This document shows positions 34,621 through 46,706 of a DNA stretch of 64,000 bases, in pieces (the stretch's first letter is position 1; each line of letters begins with the position of its first letter). Location of the stretch: assembly GCA_001972305.1 (NCBI GenBank), contig BDDD01005108.1:1-64000 (forward strand). Direction: 5' to 3'. Under the pieces are notes generated by a model. The model was not told the origin of the DNA, did not search any database, and saw only the letters and a program-made list of their open reading frames with translations. The DNA is from Cephalotus follicularis (taxonomy: Eukaryota > Streptophyta > Magnoliopsida > Oxalidales > Cephalotaceae). Made by a program: the position numbers and the translations under genes.

Positions 34621-37600
34621 TTGAATTTCTATTCCATATCACTATGACTGCTTCGTTAAAACCTTGTTAGGAAAAACCCATTGGGATAAAAACTTTTACG
34701 AAGAAAAAAGAGTAAAGTCTCACCCTGAAACAAAACTTTCCAAGTTCTTGTACTGTATTAATGAAGATCTTTAATATGACGCATCCAAATATCATATATG
34801 AGCTTCTTGAATGTAGTACCTAGTAATGCCTTCGTAAATAAATCCACTAAATTGTCACTTGATCGGATTTGTTGTACATCAATATCACCATTTTTCTGAA
34901 GCTCATGGGTGTAGAAGAATTTTGGTGAAATATGTTTCGTTCGATCACCCTTGATATATCCTCCTTTGAGTTGTGTGAAACAAGCAGAATTATCTTCATA
35001 TATTACTATGAAATTATTTCTAATCGAGAATAGTTCACATGATTCTTGTATATGTTGAATAATTGATTTCAACCATATACATTCTCGGCTTGCTTCATGA
35101 ATTGCAAGGATCTCCGAATGATTCAAAGAAGTTGCTGTCATTGTTTGTTTTGTTGATCGTCATGATATAGCAGTATCACAAAAGGTAAATACATAATCGG
35201 TTTGTGATCTTGCTTTATGTGGATCAGACAAGTATCCCGCGTTAGCATATCCAATCAATGTTGATTTTGTTCTCTTTGGATAAAATAGACCCATATCAAT
35301 GCTTCCACGAAGATAGCTCATTATGTGCTTAATCTCATTCTAGTGCCTTATTGTTGGTGTAGAGCTACATCTTACTAGTAAATTAATGGAAAATACAATA
35401 TCAGGTATTGTGTAATTTGCAAGATACAATAGTGCTCCAATTGCGCTAAGATAAGGGACTTCAGGTCCAAGGATTTCTTCTTCTTCTTGAGGACGAAATG
35501 GATCCTTCTTGACATCAAGAGATCGGACGACCATTGGAGTGCTTAAAGGATAAGCTTTGTCCATGTTGAATCGACTAAGAACCTTTTCAGTGTATGTGGA
35601 TTGATGGAAAAAGATCCCAGATGATATGTGCTCCACCTGTATACCAAGACAAAATTTTGTTTTTCTAAAATCTTTTATTTCAAACTCACCTTTTAAATAG
35701 GTAGCAGTCTTTGTAAACTCTTCAGAAGTACCTACAAGATTTAAGTTATCCACATATACTGCAATAATAGCAAATCCATCGTTAGATTTTTTGATAAATA
35801 TACATGGACATATTTGATCATTTGTATACCATTCTTGGATTAAATATTCACTTAGTCGATTGTACCACATTCGACCAGATTGTTTCAATCAATACAACGA
35901 ACGTTGTAGCTTAATTGAATACATATGGCGAGATTTATTCGATTCATGAACTTTAAATCCATCAGGAATTCTCATATATATGTCACTATCAAGTGATCCA
36001 TATAAGTATGTTGTTACTACGTCCATAAGACGAGTTTCAAGTTCATTCGAGGCAGCCATACTGATTAAGAATTGAAAAGTGATTCCATCAATAACTGGAG
36101 AATTTGTTTTCTGGTAATCAATACCTGGTCTCTGTGAGAAACCTTGAGCTATAAGCCTTGCTTTGCATCTCACAATTTCATTTTTCTCATTTCATTTTCG
36201 AACAAATATCCATCTGAATCCAACAGGAGTTACACTATTTGGCGTTTGAATTATCGGTCCAAATACCTCTTTTTTGGACAAAGATTGCAATTCTGCTTGT
36301 ATTGCATCTTTCCATTTTAGCCAATCATTTCTTTGTTGACATTGTTCAACACTTTTTGGTTCAGGATCCATAACAGGATTTGTAATATCCAATGCAACGA
36401 CATAGGCAAACTTGTCATTAACTATAATCTCATCTCGATTCCGTATTTGTTCATTATATGCATAATTAATTGAGACTTCTTGATTTTGAAATCCCATAGC
36501 CTCTTCAGGGTTTTGTACTCTCTCTGGAGTCAATATGGATTATGAAAATAACATATTCTCTTGTGTTAATGTTATTTCAAGGTTTTATAAACCACCCTTA
36601 TTTGCCTTTCGTTTTCGTGGTACAATATCTTTAACACCAATTGGTCTACCAAGTTTTAACTGTGGTTTAAATTTTAATATATCGATTGAGCTTTCACCAG
36701 CATTAGATATATCAATTCTTGTTGGAGCATTCACAGCTGGTATATAAGATTTTACCATTTTTTGAGCATCATTAAATGCGTATGGCATTTGATTAGCAAT
36801 ATTTTACAAATTAATGATATTTTAAACTTGTAGTTCACATTCATTTGTACGTGGATCAAAATTATGTACTTTTGATGCTTTCCATAAAATTTCATTTTCA
36901 TTTTTCAATAAAATATCGTTTCCCCTTAACACTGAGAAAACCAATTTATCAAAGTAACAGTCTGCATAACGTGTAGTAAACATGTCACATGTTAATGGTT
37001 CAAGATACCTTATAATTGATGGAGAATCAAATCCCACATAAACACCAAGTCTGCGTTGTGGTCCCATCTTACTTCGCTGAGTAGGTGAAATAGGGACATA
37101 TACTGCACATTCAAACACTCTTAAGTGAGATATGTTTGGTTCTTGACCAAGAACAAGTTACAATGGGGAATATTTATGATATGCAGTCGATCTTATATGT
37201 GTAAGAGCTGCAGCATGCAATATCCCATGTTCCCAAGCTGAAATGGTAACTTTAACCTCATCAATAAAGGACAAGCAATCAATTGAAGTTTTTTGATAGA
37301 GATTTGGCTAACCCATTTTGGGTGTGTATGTGAGGAACATGATGTTTAATGACAATTCTTATTGCCAAACAATATCCATCAAATGCTTTAGAACAAAATT
37401 TAACAGCATTATCTTGTCGAATAGACTTTATAGGATGATCAGGTTATTGTGCTCGTAATTTATTTATTTGAGCTAATAGTCTAGCAAATGCAACATTGAG
37501 AGTTGAAAGTAAGCATACATGCAACCATCTTATCGATGCATCTATTAAGACAATAAAATACTGAAATGGTCCAGATGGTGAATTAATCGATCAACAAATA

Positions 37601-39465
37601 TCTTTTTGAATTCTCTCTAAGAATTTTGGAGATTCTATAACCACTTTTGTTGTAGATGGTCTTATAACGAGTTTTCCTTGTGAACAAGCAACACAATGGT
37701 TCTCATTATTCGATAGCATTTTCTGGTTCTTAAGTGGATGACCATGTGAATTTTCAATGATTCGATGCATCATTATCACACTTGGGTGGCCTAGCCGTTC
37801 ATGCAAAATCATGAATCCTTTTAAGTCTATGACTTTTGAATCCACAACATTATGAGATTCAATTGCTCTAATTTTCATAATGTATAGCCCAGAAGAAAGT
37901 TCAGGGAGTTTCTCCAATATTTGCTTTCGGCTAGAAGCATTACCAGTGATATAAAGATATTCTTTTCCATTTTCATTTGTGGTTTCAATATGATAACCAT
38001 TGCGGCGAATATCTTTGAAACTAAGCAAGTTTTTTCTAGACTTTGGAGAATATAAAGCATCTATGATACGCATTTGTGTTCCATTTGATAACACAAATCT
38101 AGCCATTTCAGAACCTTCAATTAGGTTTGATATACCAGAAATTGTTCCGATATTAGCCTTTGCTATTATCAAATGTGAAAAATATTTTTCACTCTGGAGT
38201 ATTGTGTGTGTTGTTGTATTGTCGGCTATGCATATATCTTCAATATCCATTGTATGATGATCTATATATAAAAACACACATGTTAAATATAACTATGTTA
38301 TATTTATTACTTCATAAGCACTTTATTCAAAAGTGATAAACATTAAAACAATGACATATAACATCAACTGAGATGGAAATCTTCGTTGACAATTACTTGG
38401 TCCATTTTCTCATTTGGATCAGCTACGAAATCAGCAATGTCCAAATAGGTTGTACCCATTGAAACAAAGTCTGACTGCGTAGTTTACAAAGGATCACAAT
38501 GACCAATAAAATTTGTTTAAATTTGTTTGCCTTTCTCATTTAGAGAAGCTTTATATAAGTCGACACAATGCTTCGATGTGCGACAAGTACGGTACCAATG
38601 ACCTTCTATAACACATCGGTTGCAATTACCCTTTTTATTTTGGGTTTGTTCATCATTACTGGATCATCCAGGATTGCACCATTTTTGACGTTGTTTCGTA
38701 TCAGGATTTTTCCATTTCATGGTATTATTATTACGTGGCCCCAAGAAATTTTGATTTCTTTCACTGCCACGTCCTCATCCATGCCCTCTTTCTCGTCCTC
38801 CAAAATAGGACGAAGTTGCATTTACCTCTGGTAAATGGCTGAACCAGTTGGACGACTTTCATGATTTTACAGGAGTAATTCATTATTTTACTCTGCAATA
38901 AAAAGAGATCAAATTAGTTCACGATATTTCTTGAACCCGTGCAACCTATATTGTTATTGCAGTAACACATTGGAAGCATGAAATGTTTGATATATTTTCT
39001 CTAACAACATATCTTCAGTGATAACTTCACCACATATCTTTAGTTGTGATACGATTTTAAATAACGTGGAATTATATTCCGAAACTGTTTTAAAATCCTG
39101 AAATCCTAGCTATGACCAATCATTGGCCTTTGGCAGTACAACAGCTTTCAAATGCTCAAACCTATCATTTAGGTTTTGCCACAGTCCAAGTGGATTTTCA
39201 ACAGTTAAATATTCATATTTCAGGCCATTATCAATATGATGCCTTAGGAAAATCAAAACTCATTTGATGCTGCATTATCTTCATCAATTGTGCGCCTTAA
39301 TTTCTTAGAATTCAAATGTAGTTTCACATCAAGTACCCATGATAGATAATTCTTTTCAGAAATATTAAGAACAATGAATTTCTGATTTTCAATGTTTGCC
39401 ATTTTTATACTGAGTCAAAAGATAAAAATAAATGTCATTTAAGTATAGTAAATAAGTAAAGTTTA
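34621..39465 (-). mobile_element. Ty1/copia element, copy 1 (internal region, no LTRs seen)
   Basis: Minus-strand copia body from the gag ATG (39,401) to the 3' tail after the polyprotein stop (34,755-34,621). The tail has the GGTTTTAACGAAGCAGTC-type sequence seen downstream of pol in plant copia elements. The segment 34,621-39,309 is nearly identical to 40,078-44,768 at an offset of about 5,457. No LTR is recognised at either end of this copy. Confidence 0.75.
34758..39401 (-). pseudogene. Ty1/copia gag-pol polyprotein pseudogene, copy 1
   Basis: On the minus strand: gag starts at 39,401 (MANIENQKFIVLNISEKNYL) and decays through several stops down to about 38,560. Then come protease and pre-integrase (38,277-37,591, with SNGTQMRIIDALY and HERLGHPSVIMMHR), integrase core remnants, RT (36,173-35,340, with the YVDN motif in place of YVDD within FAIIAVYVDNLNLVG) and RNase H (35,141-34,758, ending NLVDLFTKALLGTTFKKL). 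The RT motif has Asn for the second catalytic Asp. At least eight stops or frameshifts are present. Gene order and the C-terminal FTKAL motif make the copia assignment firm. Confidence 0.85.
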
Positions 39466-39466
39466 C

Positions 39467-39645
39467 TATAAAAAAAAATTTGGGACCTCATTGGTGCAAT
39501 CATATGTCACGCTCACTTTCCCCTGATTTAATCAGGGCATGAGACCACTTGAGCATAATTGGGCTTGTCGAGACTGGAACGTAGGATCTCAAGTATGAAC
39601 GAGCGGCTTTCTACCACTAGGTTGTCATCTTAAGTGATGATAATG
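39467..39645 (-). mobile_element. Candidate tRNA-derived SINE
   Basis: On the minus strand it runs from CATTATCATC through ACCTAGTGGTAGAAAG (A-box-like) and GTTCCAGTCTC (B-box-like) to a T-rich tail (about nine T). This is the layout of plant Au-like SINEs, which end in oligo-T. GTTTAC on both sides (39,461-39,466 and 39,646-39,651) could be a short target duplication. It lies in the leader before the copia gag. Boundaries are approximate. Confidence 0.45.
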
Positions 39646-40077
39646 GTTTACAATAATAAATATATATAGAGATATATGATAATATCCTTACTTACATTAT
39701 TAAATGGATCAAATATTAGATAATTGTAATAATTAAAATTGATCATAAAGCAAATAATGTAAATATATAAAACAGTAAACGAGTTTTTACCTATACATCG
39801 TAAGGTGATACCGTTAGATATTAAATATATAGGTTCCCACTAAGTCTCGGGCAATTCCAGTAGACAAATGGTACCTCAAGAACAGTAAATCATAAAAGTG
39901 TTTCACAACACGTATATGGTGATTCGCACAGATAAGTAATATATTAAAATAATAATAGAGACGTACGTTTTCATACGCCATCGGTACTCCGTACAAAGAT
40001 TAAAGGTTCCATCGATTGGTCGGAGTACCGCATATGTGTGGAAAAGTATATATATATACACGTTTCCACACATAGAT
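39646..40077. other. Non-coding spacer between the two copia copies
   Basis: AT-rich, with no supported gene. It is probably the remaining leader or flank of copia copy 1, but no primer site or LTR edge is recognised. Confidence 0.4.
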
Positions 40078-40214
40078 TGAATTTCTATTCCATATCACTA
40101 TGACTGCTTCGTTAAAACCTTGTTAGGAAAAACCCATTGGGATAAAAACTTTTACGAAGAAAAAAGAGTAAAGTCTCACCCTGAAACAAAACTTTCCAAG
40201 TTCTTGTACTGTAT

Positions 40215-43200
40215 TAATGAAGATCTTTAATATGACGCATCCCAATATCATATATGAGCTTCTTGAATGTAGTACCTAGTAATGCCTTCGTAAATAAATC
40301 CACTAAATTGTCACTCGATCGGATTTGTTGTACATCAATATCACCATTTTTCTGAAGTTCATGGGTGTAGAAGAATTTTGGTGAAATATGTTTCGTTCGA
40401 TCACCCTTGATATATCCTCCTTTGAGTTGTGTGAAACAAGCAGCATTATCTTCATATATTACTATGAAATTATTTCTAATCGAGAATAGTTCTCATGATT
40501 CTTGTATATGTTGAATAATTGATCTCAACCATATACATTCTCGGCTTGCTTCATGAATTGCAAGGATCTCCGAATGATTCGAAGAAGTTGCTGTCATTGT
40601 TTGTTTTGTTGATCGTCATGATATAGCAGTATCACAAAAGGTAAATACATAATCAGTTTGTGCTCTTGTTTTATGTGGATCAGACAAGTATCCCGCGTTA
40701 GCATATCCAATCAATGTTGATTTTGTTCTCTTTGGATAAAATAGACCCATATCAATGCTTCCACGAAGATAGCTCATTATGTGCTTAATCTCATTCTAGT
40801 GCCTTCTTGTTGGTGTAGAGCTACATCTTGCTAGTAAATTAATGGAAAATACAATATCAGGTATTGTGCAATTTGCAAGATACAATAGTGCTCCAATTGC
40901 GCTAAGATAAGGGACTTCAGGTCCAAGGATTTCTTCTTCTTCTTGAGGACGAAATGGATCCTTCTTGACATCAAGAGATCGGACGACCATTGGAGTGCTT
41001 AAAGGATAAGCTTTGTCCATGTTGAATCGACTAAGAACCTTTTCAGTGTATGTGGATTGATGGACAAAGATCCCAGATGATATGTGCTCCACCTGTATAC
41101 CAAGACAAAATTTTGTTTTTCTAAAATCTTTTATTTCAAACTCACCTTTTAAATAGGTAGCAGTCTTTGTAAACTCTTCAGAAGTACCTACAAGATTTAA
41201 GTTATCCACATATACTGCAATAATAGCAAATCCCTCGTTAGATTTTTTGATAAATATACATGGACATATTTGATCATTTGTATACCATTCTTTGATTAAA
41301 TATTCACTTAGTCGATTGTACCACATTCGACCAGATTGTTTCAATCCATACAATGAACGTTGTAGCTTAATTGAATACATATGGCGAGATTTATTCGATT
41401 CATGAACTTTAAATCCATCAGGAATTCTCATATATATGTCACTATCAAGTGATCCATATAAGTATGTTGTTACTACGTCCATAAGACGAGTTTCAAGTTC
41501 ATTCGAGGCAGCCATACTGATTAGGAATTGAAAAGTGATTCCATCAATAACTGGAGAATTTGTTTCCTGGTAATCAATACCTGGTCTCTGTGAAAAACCT
41601 TGAGCTATAAGCCTTGTTTTGCATCTCACAATTTCATTTTTCTTATTTCATTTTCGAACAAATATCCATCTGAATCCAACAGGAGTTACACTATTTGACG
41701 TTTGAATTATCGGTCTAAATACCTCTTTTTTGGACAAAGATTACAATTCTGCTTGTATTGCATCTTTCCATTTTAGCCAATCATTTCTTTGTTAACATTG
41801 TTCAACACTTTTTGGTTCAGGATCCATAACAGGATTTGTAATATCCAATGCAACGACATAGGCAAACTTGTCATTAACTATAATCTCATCTCGATTCCAT
41901 ATTTGTTCATTATATGCATAATTAATTGAGACTTCTTGATTTTGAAATCTCACAGCCTCTTCAGGGCTTTGTACTCTCTCTGGAGTCAATATGGATTATG
42001 AAAATAACAAATTCTCTTGTGTTAATGTTATTTCAAGGTTTTATACACCACCCTTATTTGCCTTTCATTTTCGTGGTACAATATCTTTAGCACCAATTGG
42101 TCTACCAAGTTTTAACCGTGGTTTAAATTTTAATATATCGATTGAGCTTTCACCAGCATTAGATATATTAATTCTTGTTGGAGCATTCACAGCTGGTATA
42201 TAAGATTTTACCATTTTTTGAGCATCATTAAATGCGTATGGTATTTGATTAGCAATATTTTACAAATTAATGATATTTTAAACTTGTAGTTCACATTCAT
42301 TTGTACGTGGATCAAAATTATGTACTCTTGATGCTTTCCATAAAATTTCATTTTCATTTTTCAATAAAATATCGTTTCCCCTTAACACTGAGAAAACCAA
42401 TTCATCAAAGTGACAGTCTGTATAACGTGTAGTAAACATGTCACATGTTAATGGTTCAAGATACCTTATAATTGACGGAGAATCAAATCCCACATAAACG
42501 CCAAGTCTGCGTTGTGGTCTCATCTTACTTCACTGAGTAGGTGAAATAGGGATATATACTGCACATTCAAACACTCTTAAGTGGGATATGTTTGGTTCTT
42601 GACCAAGAACAAGTTGCAATGGGGAATATTTATGATATGCAGTCGATCTTATATGTGTAAGAGCTGCAGCATGCAATATCCCTTGTTCCCAAGCTGAAAT
42701 GGTAACTTTAACCTCATCAATAAAGGACAAGCAATCAATTGAAATCTTTTGATAGAGATTCAGCTAACCCATTTTGGGTGTGTATGTGAGGAACATGATG
42801 TTTAATAGCAATTCCTATTGCCAAACAATATCCATCAAATGCTTTAGAATAAAATTCAGCAGCATTATCTTGTCGAATAGACTTTATAGGATGATCAGGA
42901 AATTGTGCTCGTAATTTATTTATTTGAGCTAATAGTCTAGCAAATACAATATTGAGAGTTGAAAGTAAGCATACATGCAACCATCTTATCGATGCATCTA
43001 TTAAGACAATGAAATACTGAAATGGTCCAGTTGGTGAATTAATCGGTAAACAAATATCTTTTTGAATTCTCTCTAAGAATTTTTGAGATTCTACAACCAC
43101 TTTTGTTGTAGATGGTCTTATAATGAGTTTTCCATGCGAACAAGCAACACAATGGTTCTCATTATTCAATAGCATTTTCTGGTTCTTAAGTGGATGGCCA

Positions 43201-44768
43201 TGTGAATTTTCAATGATTCGATGCATCATTATCACACTTGGGTGGCCTAGCCGTTCATGCAAAATCATGAACCCTTTTAAGTCTATGACTTTTGAATCCA
43301 CAATATTATGAGATTCAATTGCTCTAATTTTTATAATGTATAGCCCAGAAGAAAGTTCAGGGAGTTTCTCCAATATTTGCTTTCGGCTAGAAGCATTACT
43401 AGTGATATAAAGATATTCTTTTCCATTTTCATTTATGGTTTCAATATGATAACCATTGCGGCGAATATCTTTGAAACTAAGCAAGTTTTTTCTAGACTTT
43501 GTAGAATATAAAACATCTATGATGCGCATTTGTGTTCCATTTGATAACACAAAGCTAGCCATTTCAGAACCTTCAATTAGGTCTGATATACCAGAAATTG
43601 TTCCGACATTAGCCTTTGCTATTATCAAATGTGAAAAATATTTTTCACTCTGGAGTATTGTGTGTGTTGTTGTACTGTCGGCTATGCATATATCTTCAAT
43701 ATTCATTGTATGATGATCTATATATAAAAACACACATGTTAAATATAACTATGTTATATTTATTACTTCATAAGCACTTTATTCAAAAGTGATAAACATT
43801 AAAACAATGACATATAACATCAACTGAGATGAAAATCTTCGTTGACAATTACTTGGTCCATTTTCTCATTTGGATCAGCTAAGAAATCAGCAATGTCCAA
43901 ATAGGTTGTACCCATTGAAACAAAGTCTGACTGCGTAGTTTCCAAAGGATCACAATGACCAATAAAATTTGTTTCAATTTGTTTGCCTTTCTCATTTAGA
44001 GAAGCTTTTTATAAGTCGACTCAATGCTTCGCTGTGCGACAAGTACGGTACCAATGACCTTCTATATCACATCGGTTGCAATTACCCTTTTTATTTTGGG
44101 TTTGTTCATCATTACTGGATCGTCCAGGATTGCACCACTTTTGACATTGTTTCGTATCAGGATTTTGCCATTTCATGCTATTATTATTACGTGGCCCCAA
44201 GAAATTTTGATTTCTTTCACTGCCACGTCCTCATCCATGCCCTCTTCCTCGTCCTCCAAAATAGGACGAAGTTGCATTTACCTCTGGTAAATGGCTTAAC
44301 CAGTTGGACGACTTTCATGATTTTGCAGGAGTAATTCATTATTTTGCTTTGCAATAAAAAGAGATCCAATTAGTTCACGATATTTCTTGAACCCGTGCAA
44401 CCTATACTGTTATTGCAGTAACACATTGGAAGCATGAAATGTTTGATATGTTTTCTCTAACAACATATCTTCAGTGATAACTTCACCACATATCTTTAGT
44501 TGTGATACGATTTTAAATAACGTGGAATTATATTCCGAAACTGTTTTAAAATCCTGAAATCCTAGCTATGACCAATCATTCAATGCCTTTGACAGTACAA
44601 CAGCTTTCAAATGCTCAAACCTATCATTTAGGTTTTACCATAGTCCAAGTGGATTTTCAACAGTTAAATATTCATATTTCAGGCCATTATCAATATGATG
44701 CCTTAGGAAAATCAAAACTCATTTGATGCTGCATTATCTTCATCAATTGTGCGCCTTAATTTCTTAGA
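40215..44768 (-). pseudogene. Ty1/copia gag-pol polyprotein pseudogene, copy 2
   Basis: Same domains as copy 1 and somewhat less broken. Protease to integrase is open over 332 codons (43,733-42,735, with LGHPSVIMMHR, CVACSHGK, PTGPFQYFIVLIDAS, KSIRQDNAAEF). RT is open over 277 codons (41,629-40,796, with MDVVTTYLYGSLDSDIYM and the same YVDN change). RNase H decays down to 40,215. Several stops remain (for example near 42,530 and 41,800). Sharing the YVDN change with copy 1 shows that the mutation predates the duplication. Confidence 0.85.
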
Positions 44769-44819
44769 ACAAAAACTAATTTAAATTACCTCAAATCTCA
44801 GTTGGATAGAGTCTCGTCC

Positions 44820-45039
44820 TGATAACGTGTTATAAACTTATGAGATTAACTAATAAATAAAGATTACACTATAAAGAGATCAAGATAGAGAATGAGAGAG
44901 AATAAGAGATTTTCTTATTATGAATTCCTTAACTTTTTCATAACAATACCTATTTATATAGAAGAGGTTGTTGGAATAGTATTTTGTTAGTAAAATAGTG
45001 TTTGGTTGTTGAAATACCAAACCTTCCCCTTTGTCAACA
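44820..45039 (-). repeat. Probable short 5' LTR of copia copy 2 (220 bp)
   Basis: On the minus strand it runs from TGTTGACAAAGGGG to CACGTTATCA, giving TG...CA ends. The following GGACGAGACTCTATCC resembles the primer-site region of plant copia elements with a TTATCAGCACGAG-like start. No second LTR is available for comparison, so the ends rest on these motifs. Confidence 0.5.
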
Positions 45040-45933
45040 GGATAAAGGAAAGCGCTATCTAGTCATCTATTGGCACTCTCTTCCCCCCTGGCAAGGAACA
45101 CAAGTTTGATCGAGGTACTTACAACTATGGATAAACGGAGGCACATGTGTACCCGTTAATCGACAAATCCACGAGACAAGAATCTCTTCTTTAGGTTTTC
45201 CTACCACTTAAATCTAATTCACTCGGGCATAATTACGTATATGAGCATATGAGCAAGGCGAGCTCTTCCTACAACAGAGAATTCAGATTTGATTTGGAGA
45301 CTCAAGTGAGGAAGCACCCGGTTCTAGGTCGATGACCTATTCGAGGGGTCGGCGGTGTGAATCCATAAATGAGACTAGCGGTCGCAAATCGAACTGTTTT
45401 TGCTCCACTCCACTTTATCTTTTGGAAGTTGGCTTTCGATGCCTATTCCATGTATCAAAGGGAGATTCTTTTTTGTTTCCTTTGAAAGCGGCATTATCCC
45501 TGGGCACGTACGACACAAAAGGGCCTGGCTCTGATCGAAAGAGATTTCTTCCTCATTCTCCGTTGGCACCATCAAACTATTCATGCTATAATAAGAGAAG
45601 AGTACCGAGCGATCCATTGTTTCCATACTTGTTGTCATAAAGGGAGAATTCGGGTGAACGGATGCAGAAGAATCCTTCTCTTACAACATTCCGAAGATGC
45701 GGCTGAGCGAGACAGATGTCGATAGTAGTTTAGGGAATAGATCACTTTCTTGATCTTGATGGTGACATTGACCCAGAAAAACTAGAATAGGGGAGAGGTG
45801 GTCTTAAGCCGAACGAACGGAGTCGCTTTAGGCAAGCACCTTTTTCTTGATTCATCGAATTTCTATCTCCCATTTCTTTATTGGTCAACAACCAACCAAA
45901 GCTCTCTAACGTTCTTCACACTACTCGTACAGG

Positions 45934-46024
45934 AAGGTAGTTTACTCGCTTTCATAAAGGACTCTCTTTCTGTCTGGAGGGAATCATTTGATCTCAATCA
46001 AGAATGCCTCAACTGGATAAATTC
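45934..46024 (+). repeat. 91-bp direct repeat A: atp8 5' flank and first codons
   Basis: It matches 46,199-46,289 at an offset of 265 with two visible base differences. It ends just after the seventh codon of atp8. Confidence 0.85.
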
Positions 46025-46190
46025 ACTTATTTCACACAATTCTTCTGGTCATGTCTTTTCCTCTTTGATTTCGAAGAATCATTTGATTTCGAAGTCCTCA
46101 TATAGCACTTCTTCCAATCCTGGATGGGGGATCACTTGTAGGAATGACATAATGCTAATCCATGTTCTACACGGCCAAGGTTGTTTACAC
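46004..46190 (+). pseudogene. atp8: Mitochondrial atp8 (orfB) pseudogene with internal deletion
   Basis: atp8 encodes a membrane subunit of mitochondrial ATP synthase. The ATG at 46,004 is followed by [19 protein letters not shown], the standard plant N-terminus with the first membrane segment. Then most of the gene is missing. From about 46,066 another frame gives the family's C-terminal part ([30 protein letters not shown]). The N-terminal frame stops at TAG near 46,103. A CATTTGATTTCGAAG word is repeated at the join. A full atp8 is about 150-160 codons, so roughly two thirds is lost. This is a dead nuclear copy. Confidence 0.8.
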
Positions 46191-46198
46191 GCTTGATA

Positions 46199-46289
46199 AA
46201 GGTAGTTTACTTGCTTTCATAAAGGACTCTCTTTCTGTCTGGAGGGAATCATTTGATCTCAATCAAGAATGCCTCAACTTGATAAATTC
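46199..46289 (+). repeat. 91-bp direct repeat B: second copy of the atp8 5' flank
   Basis: Partner of 45,934-46,024, placed in front of a different open frame. Confidence 0.85.
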
Positions 46290-46532
46290 CTCACTCACAT
46301 ACTGGAGACCAACCCCTTTCTTCTTTATATTCAAATTTTTCACTTTTTTTATACATCTTATCATAATTTCTCGAAATTAAATGATCTTATCCAATTCAAT
46401 AAAATACGTGGCTCTTGCATGAAGTATGAGTTCGGTTGGTTTGGTGTTAGGGTCACTCCAATGCCTTCTAAAGACACAGGCACCACCGACCGTGACTCTA
46501 CCGAAGATTCCAGCCCACCTAAATCTAAGTAA
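46269..46532 (+). pseudogene. Chimeric mitochondrial-type ORF starting with the atp8 N-terminus (87 aa)
   Basis: Repeat B supplies the upstream flank, the ATG and the first seven residues, MPQLDKF, of atp8. The frame then continues into unrelated sequence: a hydrophobic stretch (PFLLYIQIFHFFYTSY) and a polar, Ser/Asp-rich C-terminus (TGTTDRDSTEDSSPPKSK). I do not recognise the source of this part. In plant mitochondria, such fusions of a conserved gene's 5' end to foreign sequence arise by recombination, and some cause cytoplasmic male sterility. Here it sits in the nucleus, so expression is unlikely. Confidence 0.5.
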
Positions 46533-46628
46533 AATCTTTTTTTTTTAGATTCTATTATGTGCTGGTCGGGCGAACCGACCCCCGGATGTAGTCTTCTTAG
46601 CCGTAGCGAGACGAACAGGGTGACCAAA

Positions 46629-46706
46629 GTCGCGATCAGAATGAATGGTAGTTCGCTGGGCCTGTCTTTTGCTCCCAGAGGTGCTGGTTCGAGTCCAGCT
46701 CGTGAC
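46629..46706 (+). tRNA. tRNA-like fold (degenerate, probably mitochondrial)
   Basis: The 5' GTCGCGA pairs fully with the 3' TCGTGAC to give a 7-bp acceptor stem. A T-arm, GCTGG-TTCGAGT-CCAGC, is perfect. A weak D-arm (GAA/TTC with GG in the loop) is possible. The CTGGG/CCCAG anticodon stem closes a 13-nt loop rather than 7, so no anticodon can be read. It is probably a decayed tRNA or a mitochondrial t-element. Confidence 0.4.

Larger units (their letters stand above)
40078..45039 (-). mobile_element. Ty1/copia element, copy 2 (with 5' LTR, gag start deleted)
   Basis: Minus-strand copy of the element at 34,621-39,309, in the same orientation and head to tail with it. It keeps a 5' LTR (45,039 down to 44,820) and a short leader, but the leader is fused to gag at 44,768, losing the first ~30 codons of gag. 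The 3' side starts at the same base as copy 1 (40,078 against 34,621) and again no 3' LTR is seen. Confidence 0.75.

Noticed and set aside
45332..45640. Open frames on both strands in the mitochondrial insertion
   Set aside because: No recognised family, mutually antisense, and not attached to a duplicated promoter-like block as the atp8 fusion is; treated as background mitochondrial frames.
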